The translations under genes and the position numbers were made by a program. Positions 51,391 to 62,503 of a DNA stretch of 64,000 bases are shown here, piece by piece. The stretch is from Solanum dulcamara (Eukaryota; Streptophyta; Magnoliopsida; Solanales; Solanaceae): positions 14,965,523 to 15,029,522 of the forward strand of contig NC_077237.1 of the NCBI RefSeq assembly GCF_947179165.1, read 5' to 3'. The first letter of the stretch is position 1. Every line of letters begins with the position of its first letter. The notes beneath the pieces were generated by a model. That model did not search any database. It saw nothing but the letters and a program-made list of their open reading frames with translations, and was not told the origin of the DNA.

Positions 51391-51789
51391 ACGACACTCC
51401 GCATAAGCCCTCCACCATTGCTTGGCCTCACCCTATAGCTGGAAAGTCACAAAATCTTTCCCATGCTAATGTACTATGCCCAGGTTATGCAACCTCTCAT
51501 TGTAATCAAGGATAAACTCGTAGGCATCCTCATTTTCAGAGCCATGGAAGACCAAGGGATTAAGTTTCAAAAATTTCATGAGCATGTCGTGTTTAGTGCC
51601 CATCATAATTGGAACCATGAGGAATTTGAAAAAGGCATCAGTGCCTACCACCTCATCTACCAAGGGGGCAGCAACAGTAAATGGATGAGCAACATGAGCT
51701 GGTGTTGCGGGTATAGTGGGAATGACTCCAGTGCCAGCCAACTCAATCACAAAGGCCATGATCTGTTGTTCTAATATGGGATCTAGAGG
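51391..51789 (-). pseudogene. Element B gag, middle part
   Basis: The minus frame at 51759-51466 encodes typical gag sequence: a Pro/Ala-rich run, then MKFLKLNPLVFHGSENEDAY and EFILDYNERLHNLGI. It continues to a WWRAYAE block that ends at the element C insertion. It is bounded on the right by solo LTR F. It is part of one gag with the pieces at 46201-46787 and 53870-54154. Confidence 0.75.
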
Positions 51790-53869
51790 TGTAAGGCCTT
51801 GGAAGTCAGAAAGTTAGAACTAAGGAGAAAATTTTCAAAATATGGACTAAATTTAAGTCTACGAGTCCCTATACGACTTGTAGGAATGAGTCGTTAAGTG
51901 AGTCCTTGAACTTGTTCAAGACAATCCTGTGAAGAATCCTTTACGACTCATAAGGAAGAGTCATCGTCACGTTGATGAGTCATAACAATGAATCATAGTA
52001 AAAGTTCAGGCTCAGCTTTGCAGGTTTTGAAGGACCTGCAGGACGAGTGAAGTCTATGACTCGTAGAGAAAGATTAGAGACCCAAATTTTAGGTCTTTTC
52101 AAGGATCTGCAAGACGATTCGTTCCTACAACTCATCATAACTTCTATGATTCATAAAAGGCCTTTTGTACGTCCAAACTTTGGAATTTAATGAAGGGTAA
52201 TTCCATTTTTTCCAAGTTTGGTTCAATGAAACTAGACACTTATATGTCCAAGTTCAAAGTCTTTATATACTCAATCCTTCAAATTCCCTCCTATTTAATT
52301 CATTCTTTAAACTTTTCCTAAGGCAAGACTCTAACTTCTCCCTCAAGCTTCTCCTACAATTTCAAGCTAGGATATCAAGTTCATCAAGGATCCTTTTCAA
52401 ATTCTAAGTTGATTTCACTAAGGTATGTGGGGATTGATCCATGAGTTATTTTCACCCATGGAGTCCCAAGGTTTTCCTAAACAAGCTCATGAAATTTCAT
52501 TATCTTTAAACTCTAATTTTGATGAATTATGTTGGGGTGTTTCAATTACATTTTTATTGTTATCAATGATCATTATAAGTATGATTTTACATTAATAGTA
52601 TGATTTCAAGTTGAATTATGAATTCCCATGCATGAAGTTATTTCCAATGATGATATACATAAAACATGATTATGAAGTCCAATGATTTTTAAGTATCTCA
52701 TGGTTTTCAATTAAACCGATTATGTACTAAAGTTTTACCCTAAATTCAAGCATGAATTATGATTATGGATTCCAATTATGATCAAATTATGACTTTCATT
52801 CAAGTTATGAAAACGATGACTTAGGGTCCTATGTTGGTGAGGAAGAAATCTAATGATATAAATTATGTAAGTATGATATTATGATGTTGAAAGGCTTATA
52901 CGCACATTACAAGTATGACATGAAAATGAGCTAATCTATGAATCATGAAGTTTATGAACAAGTTATGAGATATGTTAAGTATGATCACTATGTTATGTAT
53001 TTTATGAGATTTGACTTAGCACCGAATGATGACTTGAGGTGGGGGCTCGACTTATGGGTTTCTTATATAAAGTCTCTTGTCTCATAACTACGTGCCACCA
53101 TAATATTGCCTTTATGTCCTAGCTAGTGGATCCATATATAGCATATGTACATGACCCGCCTAGCGGGATAGAGTTTACCTTGGCAAGTAGATTTCCCTTT
53201 CTTTCGTTGTATGTGGAGACATCAGAATTTCATGTAATTGTTTGTATGGTATTATTGTCGATTCTGGTTCTTACATATATGTATACTCTCTTTATTCTCT
53301 TCTATGACTTCAACTATCTCTCTTAAATGCTTTGATCGTTATGATTTTCTTATGACTTTACCTATCCTTTTTATCATGTACGTTATTTAATATTTACATC
53401 TTATGATTTAGGTTGCATCTCATCCCCCTATACTTAATACATTCAAATGTACTAACATATATTTGTTGCCTACATTGTCTCATAATGTAGGGGTCGAGGA
53501 TCATATTCCCACACTGGTTAGTGATCTTCTATTAGCCGAACTTTTGGTGAGTCCTCATCTATCGAGGACTAGTTATGTGTTGGTTCTTTTCAAAGACTTT
53601 TACTTTATTCATATTTGAGGGTGGTCTTGGTACATGTCTTATCCCCCTCCCTCCGTGTTTAGTAGAGGCATTTCTTGGATAAAATCTTATAGAGTCTATG
53701 TACTCAACTTTATGATCTCTTTTATAATTCATGTTTAGACTCTTTCTTATGCTATGTTTCTCTTTTACATTACCTTATGTATGCTTAAGCTAATGTCAAG
53801 AGGCTTGGTTGGATACCTTTGGGGTTTCGATCTCCATGTTACGACTAGGCTCTAGGTTGGGTCGTGATA
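51790..53869 (+). mobile_element. Solo LTR F inserted in element B gag
   Basis: It runs from TGTAAGGCCTTGGAAGTCAG to 'ctaggttgggtcgtgata'. The flanking pentamers agagg (51785-51789) and aaagg (53870-53874) differ by one base, supporting a 5-bp target duplication. It carries an array of tacgagtc/gactcgtag-type words (51858-52150), a donor-like taaggtatgtgg near 52420 and an acceptor-like tcataatgtagg near 53485. It is the best-preserved relative of LTR E. No internal sequence is present. Confidence 0.8.
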
Positions 53870-54154
53870 AAAGGGGAAAGATCGGCAGCCCCAGCTTGGT
53901 TGTCTTCCATCTGCTCAGTAGTCTCCTTCTCTTCAACCTCCCTTTTCTCTTCTAACTTATCCTGGGATGCGGGAGGGACCTCCTCTATGGGTAACTTCTC
54001 AATTGGAGCCTCAACCCTGGGGGGTGCTGATCTCCCTCGGCCTTTGTCTTGCCTCCCTTTCCTGTGTCTAACTCGACTATATCCTCATACAGTTGGATCC
54101 TCTCCAGCTCAACTGGATCTATGGGCCGAACCCCATTGTAAAGGGTGTTAGCCA
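53870..54154 (-). pseudogene. Element B gag, N-terminal part
   Basis: The start codon is at 54154 on the minus strand (MANTLYNGVRPIDP), about 220 bases inside the 5' LTR edge. The frame goes on with an acidic and basic stretch rich in E, K and R, then reaches the insertion point of LTR F. The opposite-strand open frame over the same bases is a shadow. Confidence 0.65.
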
Positions 54155-54361
54155 TCTGCGGACAAGAAAGTGAAAGAAGTTAGATATTAATTTAGATCAC
54201 CAACTACCAATTGGAATCAAGTTATATCACGAAGGAAAGAAGATAGAATTATTTTTCGTAAAGTCCTATAGCCTTTCGAAGAAAAGTACAAACATCTTTG
54301 TACCATTCCACAAGACTCTACTAGGCTCATTTTGGTAAGACGAGATCTACAAAACCTGGCT

Positions 54362-54374
54362 CTAATACCAACTT
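54362..54374 (-). other. Decayed primer-binding site of element B
   Basis: The minus strand reads TTGGTATTAGAG next to the LTR edge at 54375. It differs by one transition from the TGGTATCAGAGC initiator-Met primer site that element A retains. Confidence 0.65.
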
Positions 54375-55240
54375 TTTCACGACCTTGACCCATCGTGACT
54401 GGCACCCACTGTAACCCTCCCGTGGGAGAGTCATTTTTACAACCCAAAATAACAACACTGGCAAGATATAATAAGTTTAAAGATATGGCTGTATCTTAAA
54501 TATATATAATAGGGATGAGCTCCCATAAACTCAGCAGGCGTCTAGAAAATGAACTCAAAACATGTGTAAAATCATCCTAGGAACTGAAAGTCAACCGTAC
54601 TAAAAACTCTAAACAAGTAACAAGTCTAGGAAGGGGACGAAACCCCGAAAGAAACATAACAATAGTGTCTGAAAGTCTACATCCTAAAAGAAGGACTTGA
54701 AATAGGAAGAGATCATGCTAGCCCGTAAGAAGTGGCTCACCCTTGAAATATCGACAACTAGTGGTCTCCTATGTGAGGTCTCTCCGCAACCTACTGAATA
54801 TGCCCTGTATTCAACAAAAATAAAGCAAGTTTAGTATCAGTACACAAAATCAACAGTGTACCAGTAGGATCACACAGTTAGCTAGTAAGCGAGTCATGGA
54901 CAAGTAAACCCAAATAGTAAGTACATATATACAAAATAACTTAACTATTTTTATCTCAATCAGTACTCAACAAGATCACAGTTCATCAATCCCACTATCA
55001 TACAATTTCATAGAAGAGTCCTCTCATGGGACCTGCAATCACTTATTATATGTCGGAACTGATCTAAGGTTTGTGTCGAAACGTGTCATCCGATCAAAAT
55101 ATGTGTTAGAATGTGACAACCGTTCCAAGTATGTATTGGAATGTGACATTCGATCCAACATGCAAAGTAGCTACAATTATAATCAATAGTCAACATCATA
55201 TCACCAAGAATACGTTCATCACAAGTCAGGCCAGTAAGTG
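54375..55240 (-). repeat. 5' LTR of element B, interrupted by element A
   Basis: It is homologous to 40699-41570 over its whole length, including the repeats around 'gaatgtgacattcgatcc' (55070-55160). The homology stops at 'caggccagtaagtg', where element A's LTR begins. In the left LTR the same site continues 'ccagtaagtgatcatttcac', so the insertion point is precise. The rest of this LTR should lie to the right of the window. Confidence 0.8.
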
Positions 55241-57380
55241 TGTCACGACCCAAAAACTGAGGTCATGATGGAACACATCTCAAAACCCAATCTGATGTGT
55301 AACCCTAAAAATAAAACTCATACAAGACTCCCAAAGGGGAAAGTGATGCCACGATTTAAATAAAAAGAAGAAAAAATGAAGAAATTATCCCAAAACCAGG
55401 TGTCATAAGTATAAAGAGCATTTAATACAAGGTTCGAATCTGAAGATACAACATAAGTCTCTTAATGATACAAAAGACTAAAAAATAAAGATAGACTAGT
55501 GACAATCCGAATTCTGGGACCTCACCACTAATCTGAGAATACACAATCCGCTAGAATATCAACTGCCACGTGGGGTACCCCAACTAGTATCTGCATCAAA
55601 AAGGGACACAGAAGTAGGGGTGAGTACAATTCACATGAACTTAGTAGGTTTTAGCTGACTAAGTATTAGGAATTAATCAAACCTATGAAATAAACTAAGG
55701 AACGCATCCACCTGCATACAGAAAAGTCCCACTTTGGCATCGGTGCCGCCAGTTTATATATATATTGGCGCAAGTAAAGTAAACCCATAATAACAGCTCA
55801 TAATCACAATTAATCAGATAATTCAAGCAGCACAGATATCAATGCAATATAATGCAATATGATGATGCAATGATGTGGTGGTACGGTGGAATCAAGACTA
55901 TCGCACAGCCTGTCGTATACACCTGCCGAGCTGTGCTACCAAGCAGGACCCATGGGGGTCTCGCAGACCATATACCTCAATCACAATATCTCATTATCCT
56001 TACCACCTCCTCGTGGTCAAGGGATCATAATGCATCCACTACCCTGCCGGAAAACTGCCTCGGTCAGGGACTCAAGATACAAAGGTTAGGATCACAATGC
56101 ATCCATTACCCTACCGGAAAACTGTCTCGGTCAGGAACTCAAGATACAAAGGTTGGGATCACAATGCATCCACTACCCTACCGGAAACCTGCCTCGGTCA
56201 GGGACTCAAGATACAAAGGTTTAAAGGTGTTTCATTTTCTTTCTCAAAAAGAATTTCCATATTTCTCAACTTCCCATGTTTCATGATATGATGAATGAGG
56301 ATGAATGCATCAAAACACATATGCATGGAAGTAATAATCAACTCACATGTGGTATAAGGTTCAAAGTTCTCAAAACTTAACCTACATATAATATTCACCC
56401 TCAATAAATAGTAACGGGAAGAACACACTTTCATTTAAATATTCACCCCTTTCTCAACAATATTTCAATACTCAAGTATGCTCAAAACCCCCAACTCAAT
56501 CTCTCAGGCGGCATCACAAGTCAAATAATATACTCAAGCCTCTCTCTTAGGCAAATCATAATTCACATGCTCTCAAAGCAAATAAGATAACAAATAAGGC
56601 CCCCACACGGGCTATGTAATACAAATAAACCTCGTCACGGCAACACATTAATAAATAAGCCTCCACACGGACATCACAATATATATAACATTCTCAACTC
56701 ATACTACAACCCCATCCCAAAGTCTATAACATATGAATGACTAATTACCCCATCTTAATCTCAAAGAAAGATAGCCAAACCTACCTCAATTGTTGAAACC
56801 GCACTCGAATACCTCCACCGGACAAGAAACTCTCGAATTCAGTGCTCGAAATGATAACCCACTATCAACAATGAAACATACATGTCACAAGGATTCCAAT
56901 GACACCCATATTGATAGGTTTCGGAACCAGGGGTAAAATGGTCCAAATATTAACTATTTTCGAAAAGGGTCAAATTTGGAAATTTGTTGAACAATCCCAT
57001 TCTATTGGTAATAAGGAACTCATGGTTGAAAAACCCATAAAAATAGTGCTCAAAACAAGTTGGAAATCACGATTTTCCTTAAATTCGGATTAGGGAAGAA
57101 ACAAATATTTTTGGGGTTTGAAACTAAAATTTAAGAGTTAAAATCGTCAAAAACTTAATGAAAAAGGAAGGTTTTAGGTCAAAAATAACTTACCCAACAA
57201 TTTGCCTCGCAAATCTCTTCTCAAATCACCTCAAGGAGTTCAAGAACTCAAACAAATGATGAAAAATATTGAAATGGGAAGAAAGGGGCATTTTCTGCTC
57301 AAAAAGTTATTGTTTACGCATGTTACTGTTCACGCGTGTTACTGTACAAATTTTCGAAAATCACCCTCAAGGTCATTACA
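55241..57380 (-). repeat. 3' LTR of element A
   Basis: It is bounded by tgtcacgaccc and ggtcattaca (TGTAATGACC on the minus strand). It includes a 67-bp unit repeated three times (56030-56220), repeated 'cacacggg' blocks (56600-56670), donor-like sites on the minus strand near 56790 and 57195, and short 'ttacgcatgttactg' / 'tcacgcgtgttactg' words at 57312-57345. The open frames inside it, including the 144-codon frame at 55852, are repeat artefacts. Confidence 0.9.
56030..56220. repeat. 67-bp tandem repeat, three copies, in element A's 3' LTR
   Basis: Units start at 56030, 56097 and 56164. Each begins atgcatccaytaccct and contains 'ctcggtcagg' and 'actcaagatacaaaggtt'; the third is partial. 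The 5' LTR has a single copy (from 63290). Confidence 0.95.
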
Positions 57381-57390
57381 ATATCCACCA

Positions 57391-60300
57391 CTAAAAAGGA
57401 TGTTCGTCCTCGAACATAAGATAAAATAAAGTACCTGGGGTCTCAAAAAGCTGAGGGTACCAAGCCTGCATATCATACTCTAACTCCCAAGTCGCCTCCT
57501 CAGCAGGCCGATGCTGCCACTGCACCTTGACCGAAGTTACCTCCTTGGTCTTGAGTCTACGAAGCCGCCTATCTAGAATAATTGTCGGCTCCTCCTCATA
57601 AGTCAAATCCGAACTCAACTCTACCGTATCATAAGAAATCACATGAGACTCATCCGGTATGTACTTGCGAAGCATGGAAACATGAAACACCGGATGGACA
57701 ACTGACAATTTAGGGGGTAAGGCCAACTTATACGCCACTCCACCTACTCTCCTCAAGATTTCAAATGGGCCAACAAACCTTGGGCTAAGCTTGCCCTTCT
57801 TTTCGAACCTCATCACACCCTTCATGGGCGATATTTTAAGCCACACGCAATCACCCACCATGAACTCTAAGGGACGAACCCTCCTATCAGTATAACTCTT
57901 CTGACGACTCTGAGCTGTCAATAGTCTAACCTAAATCAAACGTACCCGCTCCACAACATCCCTAAGTAAGTTAGTATCCAATGTATCAACCGCAACAGAA
58001 CCAAACCATCCAATGGGTGATCGACACCTACGACCATACAATGCCTCAAATGGTGCCATTTGAATGCTGGAGTGATAACTGTTATTATAGGCAAACTCTG
58101 CTAAGGGCAAGTGTTGGTCCCATCGGGCACCAAAATCAATCATACAAGCCTTAAGCATATCCTCCAACACCTGAATAATCTGCTCGGACTGACCATCGGT
58201 TTGGGGATGAAATGCTGAACTCATCTCTAGCCGCGTACCCAAACCACACTGTAATGCCTTCTAAAAGTGAGAGGTGAACACTGAACCCCGATCCGATACA
58301 ATAGAGATAGGCACCCCATGTAGCCTAACAATCTCACGAAGATAGATCCTAGCTAACTGATCCGCATTGTAGCTAGTCTTCACTAGAAGGAAATGGGCTG
58401 ATTTGGTCAATCGATCCACAATCACCCAGACAGAGTCATACTTACCCAATGCCATGGGTAATCCAGACACGAAGTCCATAGTGATACGCTCCCATTTCCA
58501 CTCAGGAATGGGCATCCTTTGCATAGGACCACCCGGTTTCTGATGCTCATACTTCACTTGTTGGCAATTTAAATACTTAGCCACAAAATCAATAATGTCT
58601 CTCTTCATGCCACACCACCAATAGTGTTGTTTCAAGTCATGAAACATCTTTGCCACTCCCAGGTGAATCGAATACTTGGAATAATGAGCCTCCTCCAATA
58701 TCATACGTACCCATTCACTAACCTTGGGCACACAAATACGACCATTAATCCTCAAAACTCCTTCCGAATCTAGAGAGCCTGATTTTGCTTCACCACTTAA
58801 CACTTTGTCTCGAATGACCCTCAACTTTTCATCTTCAAACTGGTGTGTACGAATCTGGTCCATCAAAGTAGACCTAGCCTCCACAAAGGCCAACATACCA
58901 TGATGTATAGAAATATCAAGTCGGACCAACTGTCTAGCCAATGACTGAACCTCCAATGCCAAAGGCCTCTCCACAGCCTTAAGAAAGGCCAAACTACCCA
59001 TGCTAGATGCTTTGCGACTCAGGGCATCCGCTACCACATTAGCTTTTCCCGGATGATAAAGTATGGTAATGTCATAGTCTTTCAATAACTCTAACCACCT
59101 ACGCTGCCGCATGTTCAGATTCGGCTGAGAAAAGATATACTTAAGGCTACGGTGGTCAGTATAGACCTCACAATGCACTCCATAGAGATAATGCCTCTAT
59201 AATTTCAGAATAAACACCACCGCTGCTAACTCTAAGTCGTGGGTAGGATAGTTCTTCTCATGTACCTTCAACTGTCTAGAAGCATAAGCTATAACTCTAT
59301 CTTTTTGCATCAATACACCACCCAAGCCGACTCTTGAAGCATCACAAAACACAATAAATGCCACGCCCTCCTCGGGTAAGGCTAGAATAGGTGCTGAAGT
59401 CAATAATTCCTTGAGCTTTTTAAAGCTCTCCTTACACTCCTCAGTCCACTGAAATGCCACAGTCTTTTGAGTTAGCCTAGTCAATGGGGCTGCAATAGAA
59501 GAGAATCCTTGAACAAACCGATGATAGTAGCCTGCCAACCCAATAAAACTCTGAATCTCGATAACCGAAGTAGGCCTAACCCAATCACGAACCACTGCAA
59601 CTTTGGCTGGATCAACCATAATACCATCCTTGGTCACTATATGACCCAAGAATGTCACGGACTCAAGCCAAAACTCACATTTGGAGAATTTTGCATACAA
59701 CTTCTCCTCTCTCAATCTCTAAAGGACTATCCTTAGGTGCCTAACATGATCCGCCTCATTCTTGGAATAAACCAAGATGTCATCAATAAACACGATCACA
59801 AACGAGTCCAAATAAGGTCAAAATACCTGGTTTATCAACTCCATAAAAGCAGCTGGGGCATTAGTCAACCCGAAGGACATAACCACAAACTCATAATGCC
59901 CATAACGAGTCTTGAATGTAGTCTTTGGGATATCAGATTCCCGAACTCTCAACTAATGGTAACCCGACCTCAAATCAATCTTTGAGAACACCGATGTACC
60001 TTGAAGCTGGTCAAATAAATCATCAATGCGAGAAATAGGATACTTGTTCTTGATAGTGACTTTGTTCAACTGTCGATAGTTAATACACATTCCCATAGTA
60101 CCATATTTCTTCTTCACAAATAAAACCGGTGCACCCCACAGTGATACACTAGGTCTAATAAACCCTTTCTTCAATAAATCTTCCAATTTTTCTTTCAACT
60201 CTTTCAATTCTGCCGGAGCCATCCGATAAGGAGAAATAGAGATGGGTTTAGTGTTATTCTCCAAATCAATCACAAAATCGATATCACGGTCAGGAGGAAC

Positions 60301-62297
60301 TCCCGGCAAGTCTGTAGGAAATACATCCATAAACTCTCTCACCACCCTCGTAGTCTCTATATGAGATGACTCCGTGGTGAGATCACGTACATGAGCCAAA
60401 TAAGACAAACAACCCTTATCCATCAAGCGACGAGCACGAATATAAGATATCACCCCCTTAGGATATGAACTCGGATTACCTTTCCATACCACACTAGGTA
60501 AACCGGGATAAGCTAAGGTCACGGTCTTTACATAATGATCTAATATAGCATGATAAGGAGATAACCAGTCTATACCCAGTATCACATCAAAATCAAGCAT
60601 GTCTAATAAAATCAAGTCTACACGGGTCTCTCTACCCGAAAATATCGCCAAACATCCCGTGTATACCCGATCCACTACTAAAGATTCACCTATTGGGGTA
60701 GAAATAGTAATAGGCACAATAAGGGACTCACTCACATAATCAATACCCATATCAAAATAAGTCGACACATAAGAATAGGTAGACCCTGGGTCAAATAATA
60801 CTGAAGCAGAACGATGGCAAACTAGAATAATACCTGTAATAACTGCATCAGAGGCTTCTACCTCATATCTACCTGGTATAGCATAGCATAAATAATGGTC
60901 ACCCTTAGCCTATGAACCCCCACGAGCACCACCTCGTGCTCCACCCTTAGCACCACCGGTGCCACCTCTAGTATTCTGCAAAGAACCTCGAACAGCTAGA
61001 GCATCTATAGAACGAACAACTGGTGCCCCGGGCCATCTAGTAGAAGGAGCACATTTGGGGAGATCTTGGGCCTTATGCCCAAACTCATCACACACATAAT
61101 AACCTCGAGGACCTGAACTCCGTGGGTAATAACTAGAAGTATCAAAACAACCTCTGGAGCTCGAAGAACCCTGAATAGCTTCCTGGACTGGTCTTCCCTG
61201 ATAACCATGGGTTCCTGAACCTGAATATTCTCTACCCTTGGAGGAATGATCGTTGAATTGACCTTGCCGACGGAACCTCTTGGCCCCGCCTTATCTAGCA
61301 CGTCGGATACTCTCTATCATCCTGACATGATCAATAATACTCTGAAACGTACCCCAGACAATACAAGAGAGGTTGTAGCCTCCTGGAGATATACGACAAA
61401 TCCCTTCACTAGTTTGCGAATCTGCTCGAACTCAATGGGAATACTCAACATAGCATAACGAGATAACTCATGAAAACGAGTCTCGTACTCAGATACAGAT
61501 AGGGAGCCCTGCTCCAGTCTGTCAAACTCATCCCTACGCTGATCACGAAGGCTATAAGGCACAAATCTCTAAAGAAACACCTCAGTAAACTATTCCCAAC
61601 TCATCATAGGAGAACCAATAGGTCTACGAGCAAGAACTGACCTCCACCATTCTTTGGCCACTCCTGCAAATTGATATGAAGTGTAAGCAACTCCATGTGC
61701 CTCTAAAATGCCTAGGTTGAACAACCTGTCTTGGCACTCAGTCAAAAAGTCATAGGCTTTCTCTCCGGCTTTACCATCAAACCTTGGAGGCGCTAATCGA
61801 ACGAACCTCTCAAAACTCTTCTGCTCAGCTACCAACATGGAAGCATTAGCAGAAACTGGCGGAGCTGCAAATCTCGGAGGTGCAATAGAAGGCATTGAAG
61901 ATAAACCAGGAGTCTGAAATCCTACACTAGGCCCCTAAACTGGCAGTATTGCACCAACTATGATAGGAGAACCTACAACACCTGAAATAATACCAGAGGT
62001 AGGAGCACCATCCAGTCTAGCCAATATTCGAACCAGTAGCTCCTGAAGAATCGGAGCACTATCGGGAACCACAGGAGGCTGGGATGGCCTCTGCTCCTCA
62101 GCCTTCTTCTCTAAGTCATCCTCATGCTCATACATGGGCTCAGGTGATAGCTCTCTAGCTCATCCACGAGCAGGTGCCACTGCCCTTGCTCGGCCCCGTC
62201 CCTTGACTCTACCACGTCCTCTACCTTGCCCACGTACTGGGGCTCGAGCAGCAGGTGCAGCCTCACCCTTAGTAATTATGGCTCTAGTCCTCACCAT
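57391..62297 (-). pseudogene. Element A gag-pol polyprotein, inactivated by stops
   Basis: It starts at 62297 on the minus strand (MVRTRAIITKGE). Gag runs to about 60915 with a core around 61895-61320 and a damaged zinc knuckle (YVCDEFGHKAQDLPKC, lacking the usual first and last Cys). Protease has [12 protein letters not shown] near 60790. RT (about 60270-59720) has [12 protein letters not shown]. RNase H (about 59420-59000) has [12 protein letters not shown] and [13 protein letters not shown]. Integrase (about 58720-57930) has a zinc-binding start with one Cys changed to Tyr and catalytic blocks [16 protein letters not shown] and the E of TDGQSEQIIQVLE. A chromodomain (EEEPTIILDRRLRRLKTKE to YPQLF) lies at 57610-57430. 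In-frame stops are at 62160, 61935, 61590, 61569, 60910, 59953, 59818, 59719, 59197, 58261 and 57931. A frameshift is likely near 61317. It cannot produce a polyprotein. Confidence 0.9.
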
Positions 62298-62489
62298 CTG
62301 CGCAGAAGGAATAGATTAGAGGTATACAACACTTGATATGAATAAATCACACAAAGGGAGTAAAAAGAAAGAAATTCTCCTATTAAGTATCTTGTAGCCT
62401 CTCGAAGATAAGTACGGACGTCTATGTACTGATCCGCAAGACTCTACTAGACACCCTGCTCTTTAACTTATAAGACCGGTGAACCTAGT

Positions 62490-62501
62490 GCTCTGATACC
62501 A
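62490..62501 (-). other. Primer-binding site of element A (initiator tRNA-Met)
   Basis: The minus strand reads TGGTATCAGAGC exactly, two bases from the 5' LTR edge at 62504. It is complementary to the conserved 3' end of plant initiator tRNA-Met, the standard primer of plant Ty3/gypsy elements. It fixes both the LTR boundary and the element's orientation. Confidence 0.95.
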
Positions 62502-62503
62502 AT

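Larger units (their letters stand above)
40699..55240 (-). mobile_element. Element B: Ty3/gypsy chromovirus with three insertions
   Basis: The 3' LTR (40699-42534) and the first part of the 5' LTR (54375-55240) are homologous through long stretches ('ggcacccact', 'aagatataataag', 'tgagctcccataaac'). The minus-strand internal region holds pol (about 42535-46200) and gag split into three parts by element C (46788-51390) and solo LTR F (51790-53869). Element A has inserted into the 5' LTR at 55240/55241, so the remainder of that LTR lies outside the window. Confidence 0.8.

Noticed and set aside
51463..51774. 103-codon plus-strand frame
   Set aside because: It is antisense to the recognisable gag of element B on the minus strand.
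55852..56286. 144-codon plus-strand open frame with repeated peptide blocks
   Set aside because: It lies wholly in element A's LTR. The repeated peptides come from the 67-bp tandem repeat, and the same region in the other LTR encodes a shorter frame.
62490..62501. A tRNA-Met gene at the gctctgatacca match
   Set aside because: Only the 12 bases complementary to the tRNA 3' end are present, next to an LTR. There is no cloverleaf, so it is a primer-binding site.
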